The notes below the pieces were generated by a model. The model did not search any database, was not told where the DNA came from, and saw only the letters and a list, made by a program, of their open reading frames with translations. From an uncultured Mucilaginibacter sp. (lineage in GTDB: Bacteria > Bacteroidota > Bacteroidia > Sphingobacteriales > Sphingobacteriaceae): a stretch of DNA of 64,000 bases. Shown one piece after another: positions 53,013 through 63,100 of this stretch; position 1 is the first letter of the stretch; each line of letters begins with the position of its first letter. A program made the translations under genes and the position numbers. Location: positions 248,001 through 312,000 of the forward strand of contig CAITEP010000020.1 in the NCBI GenBank assembly GCA_903891475.1, in the 5' to 3' direction.

Positions 53013-54749
53013 ATGAAAAGGATATTTTATGGGATTTTGATTTTTTCAAGCCTTTTATACAGTTGTGGCACGGTGGTATACACATATACCGAACAGCCAG
53101 TAAGACGTACACCACCAATTGTAACTGCGCAATCTGCAACAGACCAGGTTTTTTATGATGAATTGGAACCCTATGGACAATGGATAGATTTTCCTGATTA
53201 TGGATATGTTTGGAAACCTAATGTTGAAGTTGATTTTAGACCTTATAGTACCAACGGACAGTGGGCCTATACTACAGAGGGATGGACCTGGGTGTCAGAA
53301 TATAGCTGGGGTTGGGCACCCTTTCATTACGGAAGATGGTTTTTTGATGATTATTATGGATGGTTATGGCTCCCCGGTCACCAATGGGCACCAGCATGGG
53401 TAACTTGGGGACAATCGGGTAGTTATTACGGTTGGGCCCCTATTCCTCCAAGGGCTGATATAAATAATGGATGGCGTCCAAGGGATAATGATTGGTGCTA
53501 TGTAAGAGCAGAACATATAAACCAAAACCATGTTAATAATTACATCGTTCAAAATAATTACAATGTAGTACATAATACCATTATTATAAATAACAATTAT
53601 AGTGGTAATAATAATAGAAATCTTCATCCAGAGTTTTATAGCCGAGGGCCAAGCATTGTTCAGGTTCAAAGCAACACAAACATTAAAATTCAACAAATAA
53701 CCATAAATAATAGAACCAATCCCGGCCAAACTACATTTAATAATAATCAGATTACAGTTTATCGGCCATCAATCAGCGGAGATAATCAACAAAATAATAA
53801 TAAACCAGCGCCGCAACATTATGGTGGTTATAGGCAAGGCAATAGTCAACAGCAACAATCGCGCGACTGGAATAATGATAGCAGAAAACCAAATGCTGTA
53901 CAGGAAAACGGATGGAATAACCCTAATCAGGTTACTCAGCCAACAAATGTACCTGTAAATAATAATCCAGTTGTACAGCCATCACAAAATCCAAATCAAG
54001 GAAACAGATGGAATAACCCTAATCAGGTTACTCAGCCAACAAATGTACCTTTAAATAATAATCCGGTTGTACAGCCATCACAAAATCCAAATCAAGGAAA
54101 CAGATGGAATAACCCTAATCAGGTTACTCAGCCAACAAATGTACCTTTAAATAATAATCCAGTTGTACAGCCATCACAAAATCCAAATCAAGGAAACAGA
54201 TGGAACAACCCTAATCAGGTTATTCAGCCAGCAAATTCTCCTATAAATAATAATCCAGTTGTACAGCCATCACAAAATCCAAGGCAAGGAAATGGATGGA
54301 ATAACCCTAATCAGGTTATTCAGCCAGCAAATTCTCCTATAAATAATAATCCTGTTGCACAGCCTGTACAAAGCCAAAGGCAGAGTAATGGATGGAATAA
54401 CCCTAATCAGGTAGTACAACCTGTTAATCCTCCTGTAAATAATAACAATCCAAATGGTCAAAATCCAAATCAGCAAAATGATATTAGGAATATGCCTATA
54501 CAACAACCTCAAAGACCAGCTAACCCTCAATGGAAATTTCAGAAGCAACAGGCTCCCGAACAAAGCCCGGCGCAGCCTCAAATTCCGGTAATTAATCCTC
54601 CAGTTAATTTACAGCAGAATTTACCAAATACTCTTCCAAATAAACAACCAGTAGCGGTTCCAGGAAAGGTAATCGTGAAGCCAAAACCTGCTAATACTCC
54701 ACCACCACCAAAGCCTGTTGATAACAGTAAAAATCCGCCGCAAAATTAA
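53013..54749 (+). CDS. DUF6600 lipoprotein with long Asn/Gln/Pro-rich repeat tail
   Basis: Exported lipoprotein of 578 residues from the ATG at 53013, which gives a lipobox ending at Cys18 (LLYSC); an upstream TTG is discarded. Residues about 45-160 form the Trp/Tyr-rich DUF6600 domain (LEPYGQWIDFPDYGYVWKP, GWTWVSEYSWGWAPFHYGRW, PGHQWAPAWVTW), whose repeated GWAP-type motifs resemble SH3-like surface domains. The remaining 400 residues are low complexity and contain a 32-residue repeat (see the repeat entry). It is probably surface or periplasmic; the tail may span or bind the cell wall. Function unknown. A bidirectional terminator follows. Confidence 0.8.
   Translation: MKRIFYGILIFSSLLYSCGTVVYTYTEQPVRRTPPIVTAQSATDQVFYDELEPYGQWIDFPDYGYVWKPNVEVDFRPYSTNGQWAYTTEGWTWVSEYSWGWAPFHYGRWFFDDYYGWLWLPGHQWAPAWVTWGQSGSYYGWAPIPPRADINNGWRPRDNDWCYVRAEHINQNHVNNYIVQNNYNVVHNTIIINNNYSGNNNRNLHPEFYSRGPSIVQVQSNTNIKIQQITINNRTNPGQTTFNNNQITVYRPSISGDNQQNNNKPAPQHYGGYRQGNSQQQQSRDWNNDSRKPNAVQENGWNNPNQVTQPTNVPVNNNPVVQPSQNPNQGNRWNNPNQVTQPTNVPLNNNPVVQPSQNPNQGNRWNNPNQVTQPTNVPLNNNPVVQPSQNPNQGNRWNNPNQVIQPANSPINNNPVVQPSQNPRQGNGWNNPNQVIQPANSPINNNPVAQPVQSQRQSNGWNNPNQVVQPVNPPVNNNNPNGQNPNQQNDIRNMPIQQPQRPANPQWKFQKQQAPEQSPAQPQIPVINPPVNLQQNLPNTLPNKQPVAVPGKVIVKPKPANTPPPPKPVDNSKNPPQN
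53913..54488 (+). repeat. In-frame 96-bp tandem coding repeat
   Basis: Six units, each beginning with the codon for Trp in WNNPNQV, start at 53913, 54009, 54105, 54201, 54297 and 54393, exactly 96 bp apart. Units 2 and 3 are nearly identical in DNA; units 4-6 have diverged, and the last is shortened. The unit encodes 32 residues rich in Asn, Pro and Gln. Confidence 0.93.
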
Positions 54750-54760
54750 AAACATAGTTA

Positions 54761-54802
54761 ATAAACTAAAAAAGCACCAATAAAGGTGCTTTTTTAGTTT
54801 AT
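54761..54802. terminator. Bidirectional terminator after the DUF6600 gene
   Basis: Perfect 18-bp stem (ATAAACTAAAAAAGCACC and its complement) with a 6-nt loop, A-rich before and T-rich after, between convergent genes. Confidence 0.9.
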
Positions 54803-54818
54803 GTTTAATATTTTAACA

Positions 54819-55253
54819 CTAAGCTCTATGATAGTCGGCGCGCCAATTTTTTATTAATTTTTTTATTTCAACAGGCGTTAGTGATTCTGCTATTGCTTTA
54901 TTGGAGAGCTCAATTAATTCATCATCGGCCGCAAACCTTAAAGCTATTAGCTGACCTAAGGTTATACGCTTATCAATAGGTTTACCCGTTAGCAGGTAAT
55001 GCCTTAAGTTTTCTTCGGCTCTTATGGCCCTGTCTTGTACTGTAGTAACAAAGGTTCGCAGGAAGTAAAACAAAAGTATTCCAATAATAAAAAGCAATAA
55101 CACTAAGGATGCGTTATAAACATTATCACCTCTACTTAATTGCTTCCATAAATTTATCATCGAACCTATTGTTCCTAATAATAAAAATAGACTGGTAACA
55201 AAGTGAAAGCCAGGTACAAATCTGGCATGATTTTCAAAATTCTGATTCTTCAT
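54819..55253 (-). CDS. DUF6526-family membrane protein
   Basis: A 144-residue protein with two transmembrane helices (about 15-32 and 48-66) and a C-terminal cytoplasmic helical region. The start MKNQNFENHARFVPGFHFV and the later VQDRAIRAEENLRHYLLTGKPIDKRITLGQLIALRFAADDEL are typical of DUF6526. Function unknown. Uses the terminator at 54761 at its 3' end. Confidence 0.8.
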   Translation of the reverse strand: MKNQNFENHARFVPGFHFVTSLFLLLGTIGSMINLWKQLSRGDNVYNASLVLLLFIIGILLFYFLRTFVTTVQDRAIRAEENLRHYLLTGKPIDKRITLGQLIALRFAADDELIELSNKAIAESLTPVEIKKLIKNWRADYHRA

Positions 55254-55494
55254 AATATGTTTTGGTTATAAAAGTGAGGCAAAATATCACTACAATGATA
55301 ATTAAAATACTCGGTGGATTATGATTTATTGGCATTGTAAAAATCCCAATGCGTTGGATTATTAAATGATTTATACTGAACTTAATTTTTTTTGAACGTA
55401 AAAAGCCTAAAAACTGAAATAAATTTAATAAGCGATTAAACCATTTTGATTTTAATTACTCCAAAAACCATAATCACTTATTTAAAAAAACACT

Positions 55495-56313
55495 ATGAAA
55501 ACAATTAAACTTACAATCGCTTGCTTGACTATGCTGGCTGTATTCTCATGCAACAAATCAACTAACACAACCCCTACAAACAGCAATGTTTCAAATTCAG
55601 AGGCAGCGGACATGGTTGCTTCATCCCTTTCACAAAATTCAAACGGCGTTGCAACAGCTGCTAACGATGGTACTAATGTTGGTAGTTCCTTAACACTTAA
55701 TTTAAGTAGCAATGCTTTGGTAGCTCAAAATGCTAGCTTAAACACTAATAATGCAAGCTCATATGCATTTGTTCCAAGGGGACTATTATGTGGTGCTACA
55801 CTGAATGATACCGTTTCTCGTAAAAGCGCAATTGGCGACAGCATTACTTATACCTATAATTCAGTATACACCTTTACTTTAAACTGTACAAATAACCTTA
55901 AGGACAGCCTAACTATGTCTTCAGTATTTAATGGAACACATAGTGGCCTACTTTGTTCATCTGTGTATTCTGGAACTAATGCATTTACTGTTAATGGATT
56001 GTCTCCAACTGCATCCACTTTTGTCATCAATGGTACCCATACTCGTAATGGTTCATTTGTATCCAAAAAAGACACTACTAACCACGGGACACATACAATA
56101 AATGTAGTTGTAAAGAATTTGACCTTATCAAAACCAGCAAGAACCATTATTAGTGGTACTGCAACTATTACCATTACTGGCAATACTGTTAAAAAAGGAA
56201 GCTGGACTTATACTGGTACTGTAGTTTATAATAATGATGGTACTGCAAGTTTAACATTAGGTGGATTATTATATAAAATTAATGTGCTTACAGGCAGATT
56301 ATTTAAGCTTTAA
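55495..56313 (+). CDS. Hypothetical lipoprotein
   Basis: A 272-residue Ser/Thr/Asn-rich exported protein with a lipobox ending at Cys19 (AVFSC). The mature part is beta-rich, with repeated patterns such as YTYNSVYTFTLNCTNNLKDSLTMSSVFNGTHSG and ISGTATITITGN. No named family recognised; composition suggests a surface-exposed beta protein. It has its own terminator at 56336, and the 240-bp upstream gap holds nothing obvious. Function unknown. Confidence 0.75.
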   Translation: MKTIKLTIACLTMLAVFSCNKSTNTTPTNSNVSNSEAADMVASSLSQNSNGVATAANDGTNVGSSLTLNLSSNALVAQNASLNTNNASSYAFVPRGLLCGATLNDTVSRKSAIGDSITYTYNSVYTFTLNCTNNLKDSLTMSSVFNGTHSGLLCSSVYSGTNAFTVNGLSPTASTFVINGTHTRNGSFVSKKDTTNHGTHTINVVVKNLTLSKPARTIISGTATITITGNTVKKGSWTYTGTVVYNNDGTASLTLGGLLYKINVLTGRLFKL

Positions 56314-56335
56314 AGATTAATTATCTAACTATTAT

Positions 56336-56374
56336 AGCCCTGGTAAGTTTAAAAGAACTTATCAGGGCTTTTTT
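56336..56374 (+). terminator. Rho-independent terminator after the lipoprotein gene
   Basis: Stem AGCCCTGGTAAGTT/AACTTATCAGGGCT (one G-T and one mismatch) followed by TTTTT, 22 nt after the stop. Confidence 0.85.
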
Positions 56375-56528
56375 ATTAACTAACCTTAGTTTTAAGTATA
56401 TTTTGGCGATATCTTTTATATGCTTTTAAAATGATTCAAAATAATTATTCATTAAATCAACAACTTATAAGTATTTAAAAATCAATCCATACATTTTTAT
56501 AATATTTGCTTTTCTAATATCCTTTATT

Positions 56529-57686
56529 ATGCAAACACAACTGCTAAAAGAATTTGAAACCATATACAATAAAAAAGCCGAGCATATTTATTTTTCACCG
56601 GGAAGGGTGAATCTAATTGGTGAGCATATTGATTATAATGGTGGTTTGGTAATGCCATGTGCTATTACCTTTGGCACTTATTTAATTGTTGCAACTAATA
56701 ATGAACATAAATTTAGGTTTAGGAGCCTTAATTTTTCTGAAAATCTGGATATTTCAATTCAAACATCTTACATAAAGTCAGGTGAAACCTGGTTTAATTA
56801 TCCATTAGGAATTATTAACAATTTTATAAAAGATGGACATCAAATACAAGGACTAGACATGCTGTTTTATGGCGACATTCCGATTAGTTCGGGTCTATCC
56901 TCATCGGCTTCCATAGAAGTGGTCACTTCATATGCTTTAAATCATCAAAATAAATGTGGCTATAACAAACTTGACTTGGTTAAGCTATCAAAAAACGTAG
57001 AAAACAATTTTATTGGTGTAAATTGTGGTATTATGGATCAATTTGCAGTAGCATTTGGCGAAAAGAATAAAGCTTTGATGCTTAATTGCAATACGCTTGA
57101 ATATAAAGCAGTAGAATTTGAAATGGGCGATTATGTGCTTGCGATCATAAATACTAATAAACCCAGAAAACTTGCGGGCTCAAAATACAATGAACGGGTA
57201 ATAGAATGTAATACTGCATTATATTCTTTACAAAAAGAATTAAGCATCCAACACTTATGCGATATCGATACGGGTGTTTTTATTAAATATCAATCGCTTA
57301 TTGATAACGCGATTGTTAAAAACCGGGCTAAACATGTTGTTGAAGAAAACGATCGTGTTAAATTGGCTGCAATGGCCTTAAGCAACAATAATTTAAAAGA
57401 ATTTGGCAATTTAATGTACGCCTCCCACGCTTCATTACGAGATTTATATGAGGTGAGTGGAATTGAGCTTGATACCATTGTTGAATATTGTAAAACAGAT
57501 GATAATGTGCTTGGTGCAAGGATGACTGGAGCTGGATTTGGGGGCTGTGCCATAGCGCTTGTTAAACATGTAGCGTTTGATGAGTTTAGCGATAAAGTTT
57601 CTACTTATTACAAAAATATTATTGGTTATGCTCCAACAGTTTACCAATCATTAATAGGTAATGGAGTTTCAGAACTTGGTATCTAA
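56529..57686 (+). CDS. galK: Galactokinase
   Basis: GHMP-family kinase that makes galactose 1-phosphate in the Leloir pathway; cytoplasmic, 385 residues. Signatures are GRVNLIGEHIDYNGG near 25-39, the ATP loop GDIPISSGLSSSAS near 117-130 and GIMDQFAVAFG with the catalytic Asp near 173. GHMP motif 3, GARMTGAGFGGCAIAL, is near 340. galT, galE and a galactose transporter are not adjacent, so galactose metabolism genes are dispersed. The substrate could also be another aldohexose, but the HIDYNGG motif is typical of true galactokinases. Confidence 0.93.
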   Translation: MQTQLLKEFETIYNKKAEHIYFSPGRVNLIGEHIDYNGGLVMPCAITFGTYLIVATNNEHKFRFRSLNFSENLDISIQTSYIKSGETWFNYPLGIINNFIKDGHQIQGLDMLFYGDIPISSGLSSSASIEVVTSYALNHQNKCGYNKLDLVKLSKNVENNFIGVNCGIMDQFAVAFGEKNKALMLNCNTLEYKAVEFEMGDYVLAIINTNKPRKLAGSKYNERVIECNTALYSLQKELSIQHLCDIDTGVFIKYQSLIDNAIVKNRAKHVVEENDRVKLAAMALSNNNLKEFGNLMYASHASLRDLYEVSGIELDTIVEYCKTDDNVLGARMTGAGFGGCAIALVKHVAFDEFSDKVSTYYKNIIGYAPTVYQSLIGNGVSELGI

Positions 57687-57776
57687 TGGTCAGAAAAAAT
57701 TCATGTTATATCAAACTATTATTAATATACTTTTAGTTGTATCAAACTTGCTAAGGTTTATAAGACAAAAAAATAA

Positions 57777-58307
57777 ATGCGTAAATTAAAGCTGGATGAA
57801 CTAAATAGACAAACTATAACGGAATTTAAATCAGGGAAAAAAATGCCTATTGTGGTGGTATTAGATAACATCCGCAGCATGCATAATATTGGGTCTGTAT
57901 TTCGTACTGCCGATTGCTTTGCCTTGGAAGAGATTTGTTTGTGTGGGATAACTGCACAACCTCCTCATCGTGAGATTGAAAAAACAGCCTTAGGAGCAAC
58001 TCAATCCATCAATTGGCGTTATTTTTCAAATACCATAGATGCCATTACAGAATTAAGAAGTAAAAACTATTTAATCATTGCAGTTGAGCAAGCCGAAAAT
58101 AGCATTATGTTGAATGACTTTTCTATTAACAACGAAGCAAAATACGCACTTATTTTTGGGAATGAAGTAAATGGCGTAAGTGAGGATGTTATGCAAAATT
58201 TGGATGCTTGTATTGAAATTCCTCAATTTGGAACTAAGCATTCATTTAACATAGTCATTTCGGCAGGAATAGTACTTTGGGATTTATTTTCAAAAATGCT
58301 GAAATAA
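57777..58307 (+). CDS. SpoU/TrmH-family RNA methyltransferase
   Basis: SPOUT-class 2'-O-methyltransferase, 176 residues, with the trefoil-knot motifs in order: NIRSMHNIGSVFRTADCFAL (motif 1, about 28-50), ALIFGNEVNGVSEDV (motif 2, about 122-136) and CIEIPQFGTKHSFNIVISAGIVLW (motif 3, about 144-168). The SFN in motif 3 replaces the usual SLN but keeps the Asn. It lacks the N-terminal substrate-binding domain of RlmB, so it resembles the short tRNA or rRNA methylases. Target nucleotide unknown. A bidirectional terminator separates it from lpdA. Confidence 0.9.
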   Translation: MRKLKLDELNRQTITEFKSGKKMPIVVVLDNIRSMHNIGSVFRTADCFALEEICLCGITAQPPHREIEKTALGATQSINWRYFSNTIDAITELRSKNYLIIAVEQAENSIMLNDFSINNEAKYALIFGNEVNGVSEDVMQNLDACIEIPQFGTKHSFNIVISAGIVLWDLFSKMLK

Positions 58308-58353
58308 AAAAGAGTTACCCAAGTATTAAACACTTAGATAACTCTTTTTTTTG
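58306..58353. terminator. Bidirectional terminator between SpoU methylase and lpdA
   Basis: Stem AAAAAAGAGTTA/TAACTCTTTTTT with an imperfect inner stem AAGT/ACTT, placed between the two convergent stop codons. A- and T-runs on both sides fit both directions. Confidence 0.8.
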
Positions 58354-58362
58354 TTTAAATCA

Positions 58363-59751
58363 TTATAAATGAATACACTCACCGTAAGCCTCAGCAGCAG
58401 CTTCCATTACGGCTTCGCTCATGGTTGGGTGAGGGTGTACTGATTTTATTATTTCATGGCCAGTAGCTTCAAGCTTGCGAGCAGTAACAATCTCAGCCAA
58501 CATCTCGGTAACATTATGACCAAGCATATGAGCTCCTAAAATTTCACCATATTTAGCATCAAAAATAAGTTTTACAAAACCATCCTTTGCTCCGGCAGCG
58601 CTTGCTTTGCCCGAAGCAGAGAATGGGAATTTACCAACTTTAATTTCGTACCCTGCTTCTTTCGCAGCTTTTTCGGTATAACCAACAGACGCAATTTCGG
58701 GTGAGCAATAAGTACAGCCCGGGATATTATTGTAATTGAGTGGTTCAGGATTTAAACCAGCAATTTTTTCAACGCAAATAATGCCTTCGGCACTGGCAAC
58801 GTGAGCAAGTGCTTGTCCTTTAACAATATCTCCGATTGCAAATACGCCTTCTATATTGGTTTTGTAATAATCATCAACTAAAACTTTTCCTTTATCTGTC
58901 TTTACACCGTTTTCTTCCAGGCCTAAATTCTCGATATTGGTTGAAATGCCAACTGCTGATAATACAATCTCTGCTTCAATGGTTTCATAACCATTTGCTG
59001 TTTTAACTTTTACTTTGCATAAATCAGATTTCGTATCAACTGATTCAACTGTTGATGAGGTCATAATATTAATACCTTGTTTCTTTAATATGCGGTTTAG
59101 TTGTTTTGAAACTTCTTCGTCTTCTAAAGGTACTATGTTATCTAAAAATTCAACAACAGTTACTTTAGTACCAATTGAATTGTAAAAATAGGCAAACTCA
59201 ATTCCTATTGCACCCGAACCAACTACCACCATTGAAGCCGGCTTTTTTGGTAATACCATTGCTTGGCGGTAACCTATTACTTTTTTACCGTCCTGCGGAA
59301 GGTTTGGCAATTCCCTTGAACGACCGCCTGTAGCTAAAATAATATTTTTTGAGGTATACTCTTTTATACTACCATCGGCTGCGGTTACAGCTACAATACC
59401 TTTAGATTTTAATTTACCAGTACCGCTAATAACTTCAATTTTGTTTTTCTTCATTAAAAACTGAACACCTTTGCTCATTCCGTCGGCAACACCACGGCTT
59501 CTTTTAATTACACTTTCAAAATCAACTTCGCTCTCGCCAACTTTAATTCCGTAGGTACTGGCATGCGTTATGTATTCAAATACCTCAGCACTTTTCAATA
59601 ATGCTTTTGTTGGGATACATCCCCAATTTAAACATACACCACCTAGAGATTCTTTTTCAATGATGGCTGTTTTTAAACCTAGCTGTGAAGCACGTATGGA
59701 GGCAACATAGCCACCCGGTCCTGAACCTATTACAATTAAATCGTAGTTCAT
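58363..59751 (-). CDS. lpdA: Dihydrolipoyl dehydrogenase
   Basis: E3 component of pyruvate and 2-oxoglutarate dehydrogenase complexes; a FAD-dependent disulfide oxidoreductase of 462 residues. FAD-binding GSGPGGYVAS is at 9-18, the redox disulfide Cys40-Leu-Asn-Trp-Gly-Cys45 is intact, the NAD motif GSGAIGIEFAYFYN is near 180, TNIEGVFAIGDIV near 305, and the C-terminal HPHPTMSE carries the catalytic His-Glu pair near 441-449. No lipoyl-domain genes are next to it. Length and motifs are standard. Confidence 0.97.
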   Translation of the reverse strand: MNYDLIVIGSGPGGYVASIRASQLGLKTAIIEKESLGGVCLNWGCIPTKALLKSAEVFEYITHASTYGIKVGESEVDFESVIKRSRGVADGMSKGVQFLMKKNKIEVISGTGKLKSKGIVAVTAADGSIKEYTSKNIILATGGRSRELPNLPQDGKKVIGYRQAMVLPKKPASMVVVGSGAIGIEFAYFYNSIGTKVTVVEFLDNIVPLEDEEVSKQLNRILKKQGINIMTSSTVESVDTKSDLCKVKVKTANGYETIEAEIVLSAVGISTNIENLGLEENGVKTDKGKVLVDDYYKTNIEGVFAIGDIVKGQALAHVASAEGIICVEKIAGLNPEPLNYNNIPGCTYCSPEIASVGYTEKAAKEAGYEIKVGKFPFSASGKASAAGAKDGFVKLIFDAKYGEILGAHMLGHNVTEMLAEIVTARKLEATGHEIIKSVHPHPTMSEAVMEAAAEAYGECIHL

Positions 59752-60150
59752 ATATTAATTGATGATATTATATTTATAAGTTAACTAATTTTTGAGCTAT
59801 TGTACGAAGAACTACTATTTACAATCTTTAGAGAATTAGTCGATATTTATTGCTTCTAGTAAAATGCTTCTTCAAATTTCATCCAAAGTTAATAAAAGGT
59901 AACAAAAGCAGAAATTAATGATTTATATAAAATTCATGATTTAATATTTCTAAAACCTATTTTATCAGTTTTAAGTATTTATTATTAATTCTATAATCTA
60001 ATTAACATTTTATTGATAATATGTATGTAAAATCAGTACATTGTTAATAATTATATAATAATTGTTAACATTAAATTAACATTGAACATCTCTCTAATCC
60101 TTATCTTTGTTGCAATTAATTCATTACTTTATTCATTAAAAAAGCGAAAT
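59752..60150. other. Divergent intergenic region before lpdA and the TonB receptor
   Basis: About 400 bp, strongly AT-rich, with no open reading frame of note. Apart from the promoter at 60081-60109, I see no repeat array or hairpin. Confidence 0.6.
60081..60109 (+). promoter_or_regulatory. Promoter of the Oar-like receptor gene
   Basis: ATTG at 60081-60084, 17 nt, then TATCTTTG at 60102-60109: a good Bacteroidota -33/-7 pair. It overlaps the TTG at 60082, showing that codon is promoter DNA rather than the receptor's start. The leader to ATG 60151 would be about 35 nt. Confidence 0.7.
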
Positions 60151-63100
60151 ATGAGGAATTATTTACTTTTAATTTTACTATTTGTCGGAATTGCATTTTT
60201 TTCGAGCAAAACAGTAAATGCCCAGGGTGTAACAACGGCTAGCGTTAACGGTTTAGTTACCGATAACAAAGGAGCCATTCCGGGAGCTACTGTTACCATA
60301 ACTCACTTACCAACAGGTACAGTTTATGGTACGGTAACACGTGTTGATGGTCGTTTTAATTTACCGAATTTACGGGTTGGCGGACCATACACATTTAAAA
60401 TATCCTTTATAGGATTTAAAGATTATGTTCAAGATAATATTATCTTATCAATTGGCCAGGACTTGAAAATTGACGCCAAGTTACTTGATAATGCTACATC
60501 GCTGAAAGAGGTAGTGGTTAAAGGTGCAAAACAAGGGTCAGTAATTAACCCTAACCGTACCGGAGCAAGTGAAACTATTGGCCGAGCTCAAATTGACGCT
60601 TTACCAACATTAAACCGCTCATTAAATGATTTTACTAAGCTTACGCCGTCTGCTTCCAGTAACTTAAGTTTCGGCGGTCGCAGTGGCGCGTTTAATAACG
60701 TTACTGTGGATGGTGCTTTGTTTAACAATTCATTCGGCTTATCCACTACATTAGGTGGTCAAACACACTCACAACCTATTTCACTTGATGCGATTGACCA
60801 AATTCAGGTTGATATTGCACCTTTTGACGTTCGTCAGGGTAACTTTTCAGGTGCGGGTGTAAATACAGTAATAAAATCAGGTACCAATGATTTTAAAGGA
60901 ACCGTTTATGACTTTGTACGTGGTGTTGACTTAACAGGCTACAATGTTGGCCCAACAGCTATAACAATTACACCTTTTACCTATCGTCAAACTGGCGCGA
61001 GTTTAGGTGGCCCAATCATTAAAAATAAATTATTCTTCTTCATTTCTGGTGAACAGGAGCGTATTAGCGCACCAGCAACAACAGAAGTTGCGAACGATGG
61101 AACAAACTCAGGTAGTACAGTATCGAATGTAACTGTTGCCCAGTTAACCCAAATTCAGAATTATTTAGAATCAAAGTACCAATACAATCCAGGAGCTTAT
61201 CAAGGTTATAATTATGCTACTTCAAGTGATAAAATAACCGTTAAATTAGATTGGAACATAAATAAAAATAATACGCTAAGCGCAAAATATTTCTATTTAA
61301 AATCGTTCCAAGATCAGCCTGCGAGCAATTCAGGAACATTTTTAGGTGGCTCCCGTGCGCCAGGTCCATTAACACTCCCATTTTCGGGCTCTGGATATAG
61401 GATAAACAATAATTTTAATATTGGCATTTTAGAGCTCGATACCCGTATCAGTAATAGCATGTCGAACAAATTAACCGCTGGATATTCAGCACTTCGCGAT
61501 TACAGAAACTTTTCAAGTTCAAACAATATCCCTTTAGTTGATATTGACAATGGAATAACAACCTCTACTGGCGTTGTCACCACAAAACCAACCGCAGTTT
61601 TAACTTCTTTTGGTAATGAATTGTACACTGCTGGTAATTTGTTAAGTACTAACATTTGGCAGTTTTCTGATGATTTTAGCATTTATTCTGGTAAACATGA
61701 ATTTACTTTTGGAACAAATGACCAGTTTCAAAGCTATGTTAATGGCTTTGCCCCCAATTATGACGGTGTTTATACCTTCAATTCAGTTTCTGATTTTGTA
61801 AACGGTTTGCCAGCGGCTGCGTATAGCTACCGTAATTCGGCATTATCAGACGGATCATTTCCTTATGCCAAAATTAAAGCTGGAATATTTAGTGTTTATG
61901 CACAGGATAAGTTTCATATCTTGAACAATTTTACATTGACATATGGAATCCGTGCCGATTATGATGATTACCCTACTTCCCTTGCTCAAAATAGCAATGT
62001 TACTGGTTTAGTATTTCAACAAGGAATTAAAGTAGATCCTTCTAAACTGCCAAGCAATAAAGTCCAATTGTCGCCACGTGTAGGATTCAATTGGGACGTA
62101 TTTAATGACGCGCAAACACAAGTTCGTGGGGGGGTAGGTTTATTTGCAGGGCCTCCGCCATTTGTTTGGATTTCTAATCAGGCCTCAAATAATGGATTAT
62201 TGTTCGGTTCTGGTACATGGACACCAACTTCACCCGGTGTTACTACGGCAGGCGCAAATGGTTCAAATATTTTGATCTTTAACCAGAACATAAATGGTAA
62301 TCGCCCAGCATCCGGAGTTGCTAATACTTCATACGAATTAGACATTGCAAATCCGAAATTGAAGAATCCTAAAATTTTACGTACCAATTTGGCTATTGAC
62401 CAAAGATTAGAAAATGGTTACATATTAACTTTGGAGGGTGTTTATAGCAAGGATATTAACGCTATTTATCACCAAAACTTAGTCCTTTCCGACGCTACTA
62501 CTGCCTATAGTGGCCCTGAAGGTTTGTATCGTTTTAATTCTACAAATATTACTCCAGAAAATGGAACAACTGTAAGTGCAACTAATCCAAAAATTACTAG
62601 TTTGTATTATATGACTAATACAAACAAGGGTTATTCTGGTTTTATTACAGCGCAATTAAAAAAATCATTTACCAATGGATTATATGCTAACATAGCATAC
62701 ACCTATAGCGTATCAAAAGATGTGAATGATGGTGGTAGTACTGCTTCAACAATTTGGAGCACACGTTATGTGCCATTAAACGTGAGCCCTAATTCTGATT
62801 ACCTTTCAAATAGTAGTTATGTAGAACCTCATCGCTTAATCGCGTCATTAGCCTACAAAAAGGAATTTTTCAAAAATACATTTACATCATTCGGTTTAAT
62901 ATTTGAAGTTGCAAACAATGGTGCTTATTCTTATTTAGTTTCAGGCGATCCAAACAACTCAACCGCTGGTGCTGCATTAATGTTTGTACCAAGAACTCAA
63001 AGTGATATTGAGTTAGTACCAAATGGAACTACGGATACACGTACAACTACTCAAATTTGGAATCAATTGAATAACTTAATAAGTAACGATAGTTATTTAA

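Noticed and set aside
53913..54488. Possible CRISPR array because of regular spacing
   Set aside because: The 96-bp repeats are contiguous, in frame and coding, with no spacer/repeat alternation and no cas genes.
53364..54581. Long minus-strand open frames opposite the DUF6600 gene
   Set aside because: They mirror the repetitive coding strand, have odd Ile/Arg-rich composition and no promoter; shadows of a low-complexity gene.
60082..60150. Upstream in-frame TTG extension of the TonB receptor
   Set aside because: The TTG is part of a good -33 promoter element and the extension has no signal-peptide logic; the ATG at 60151 gives a clean signal peptide.
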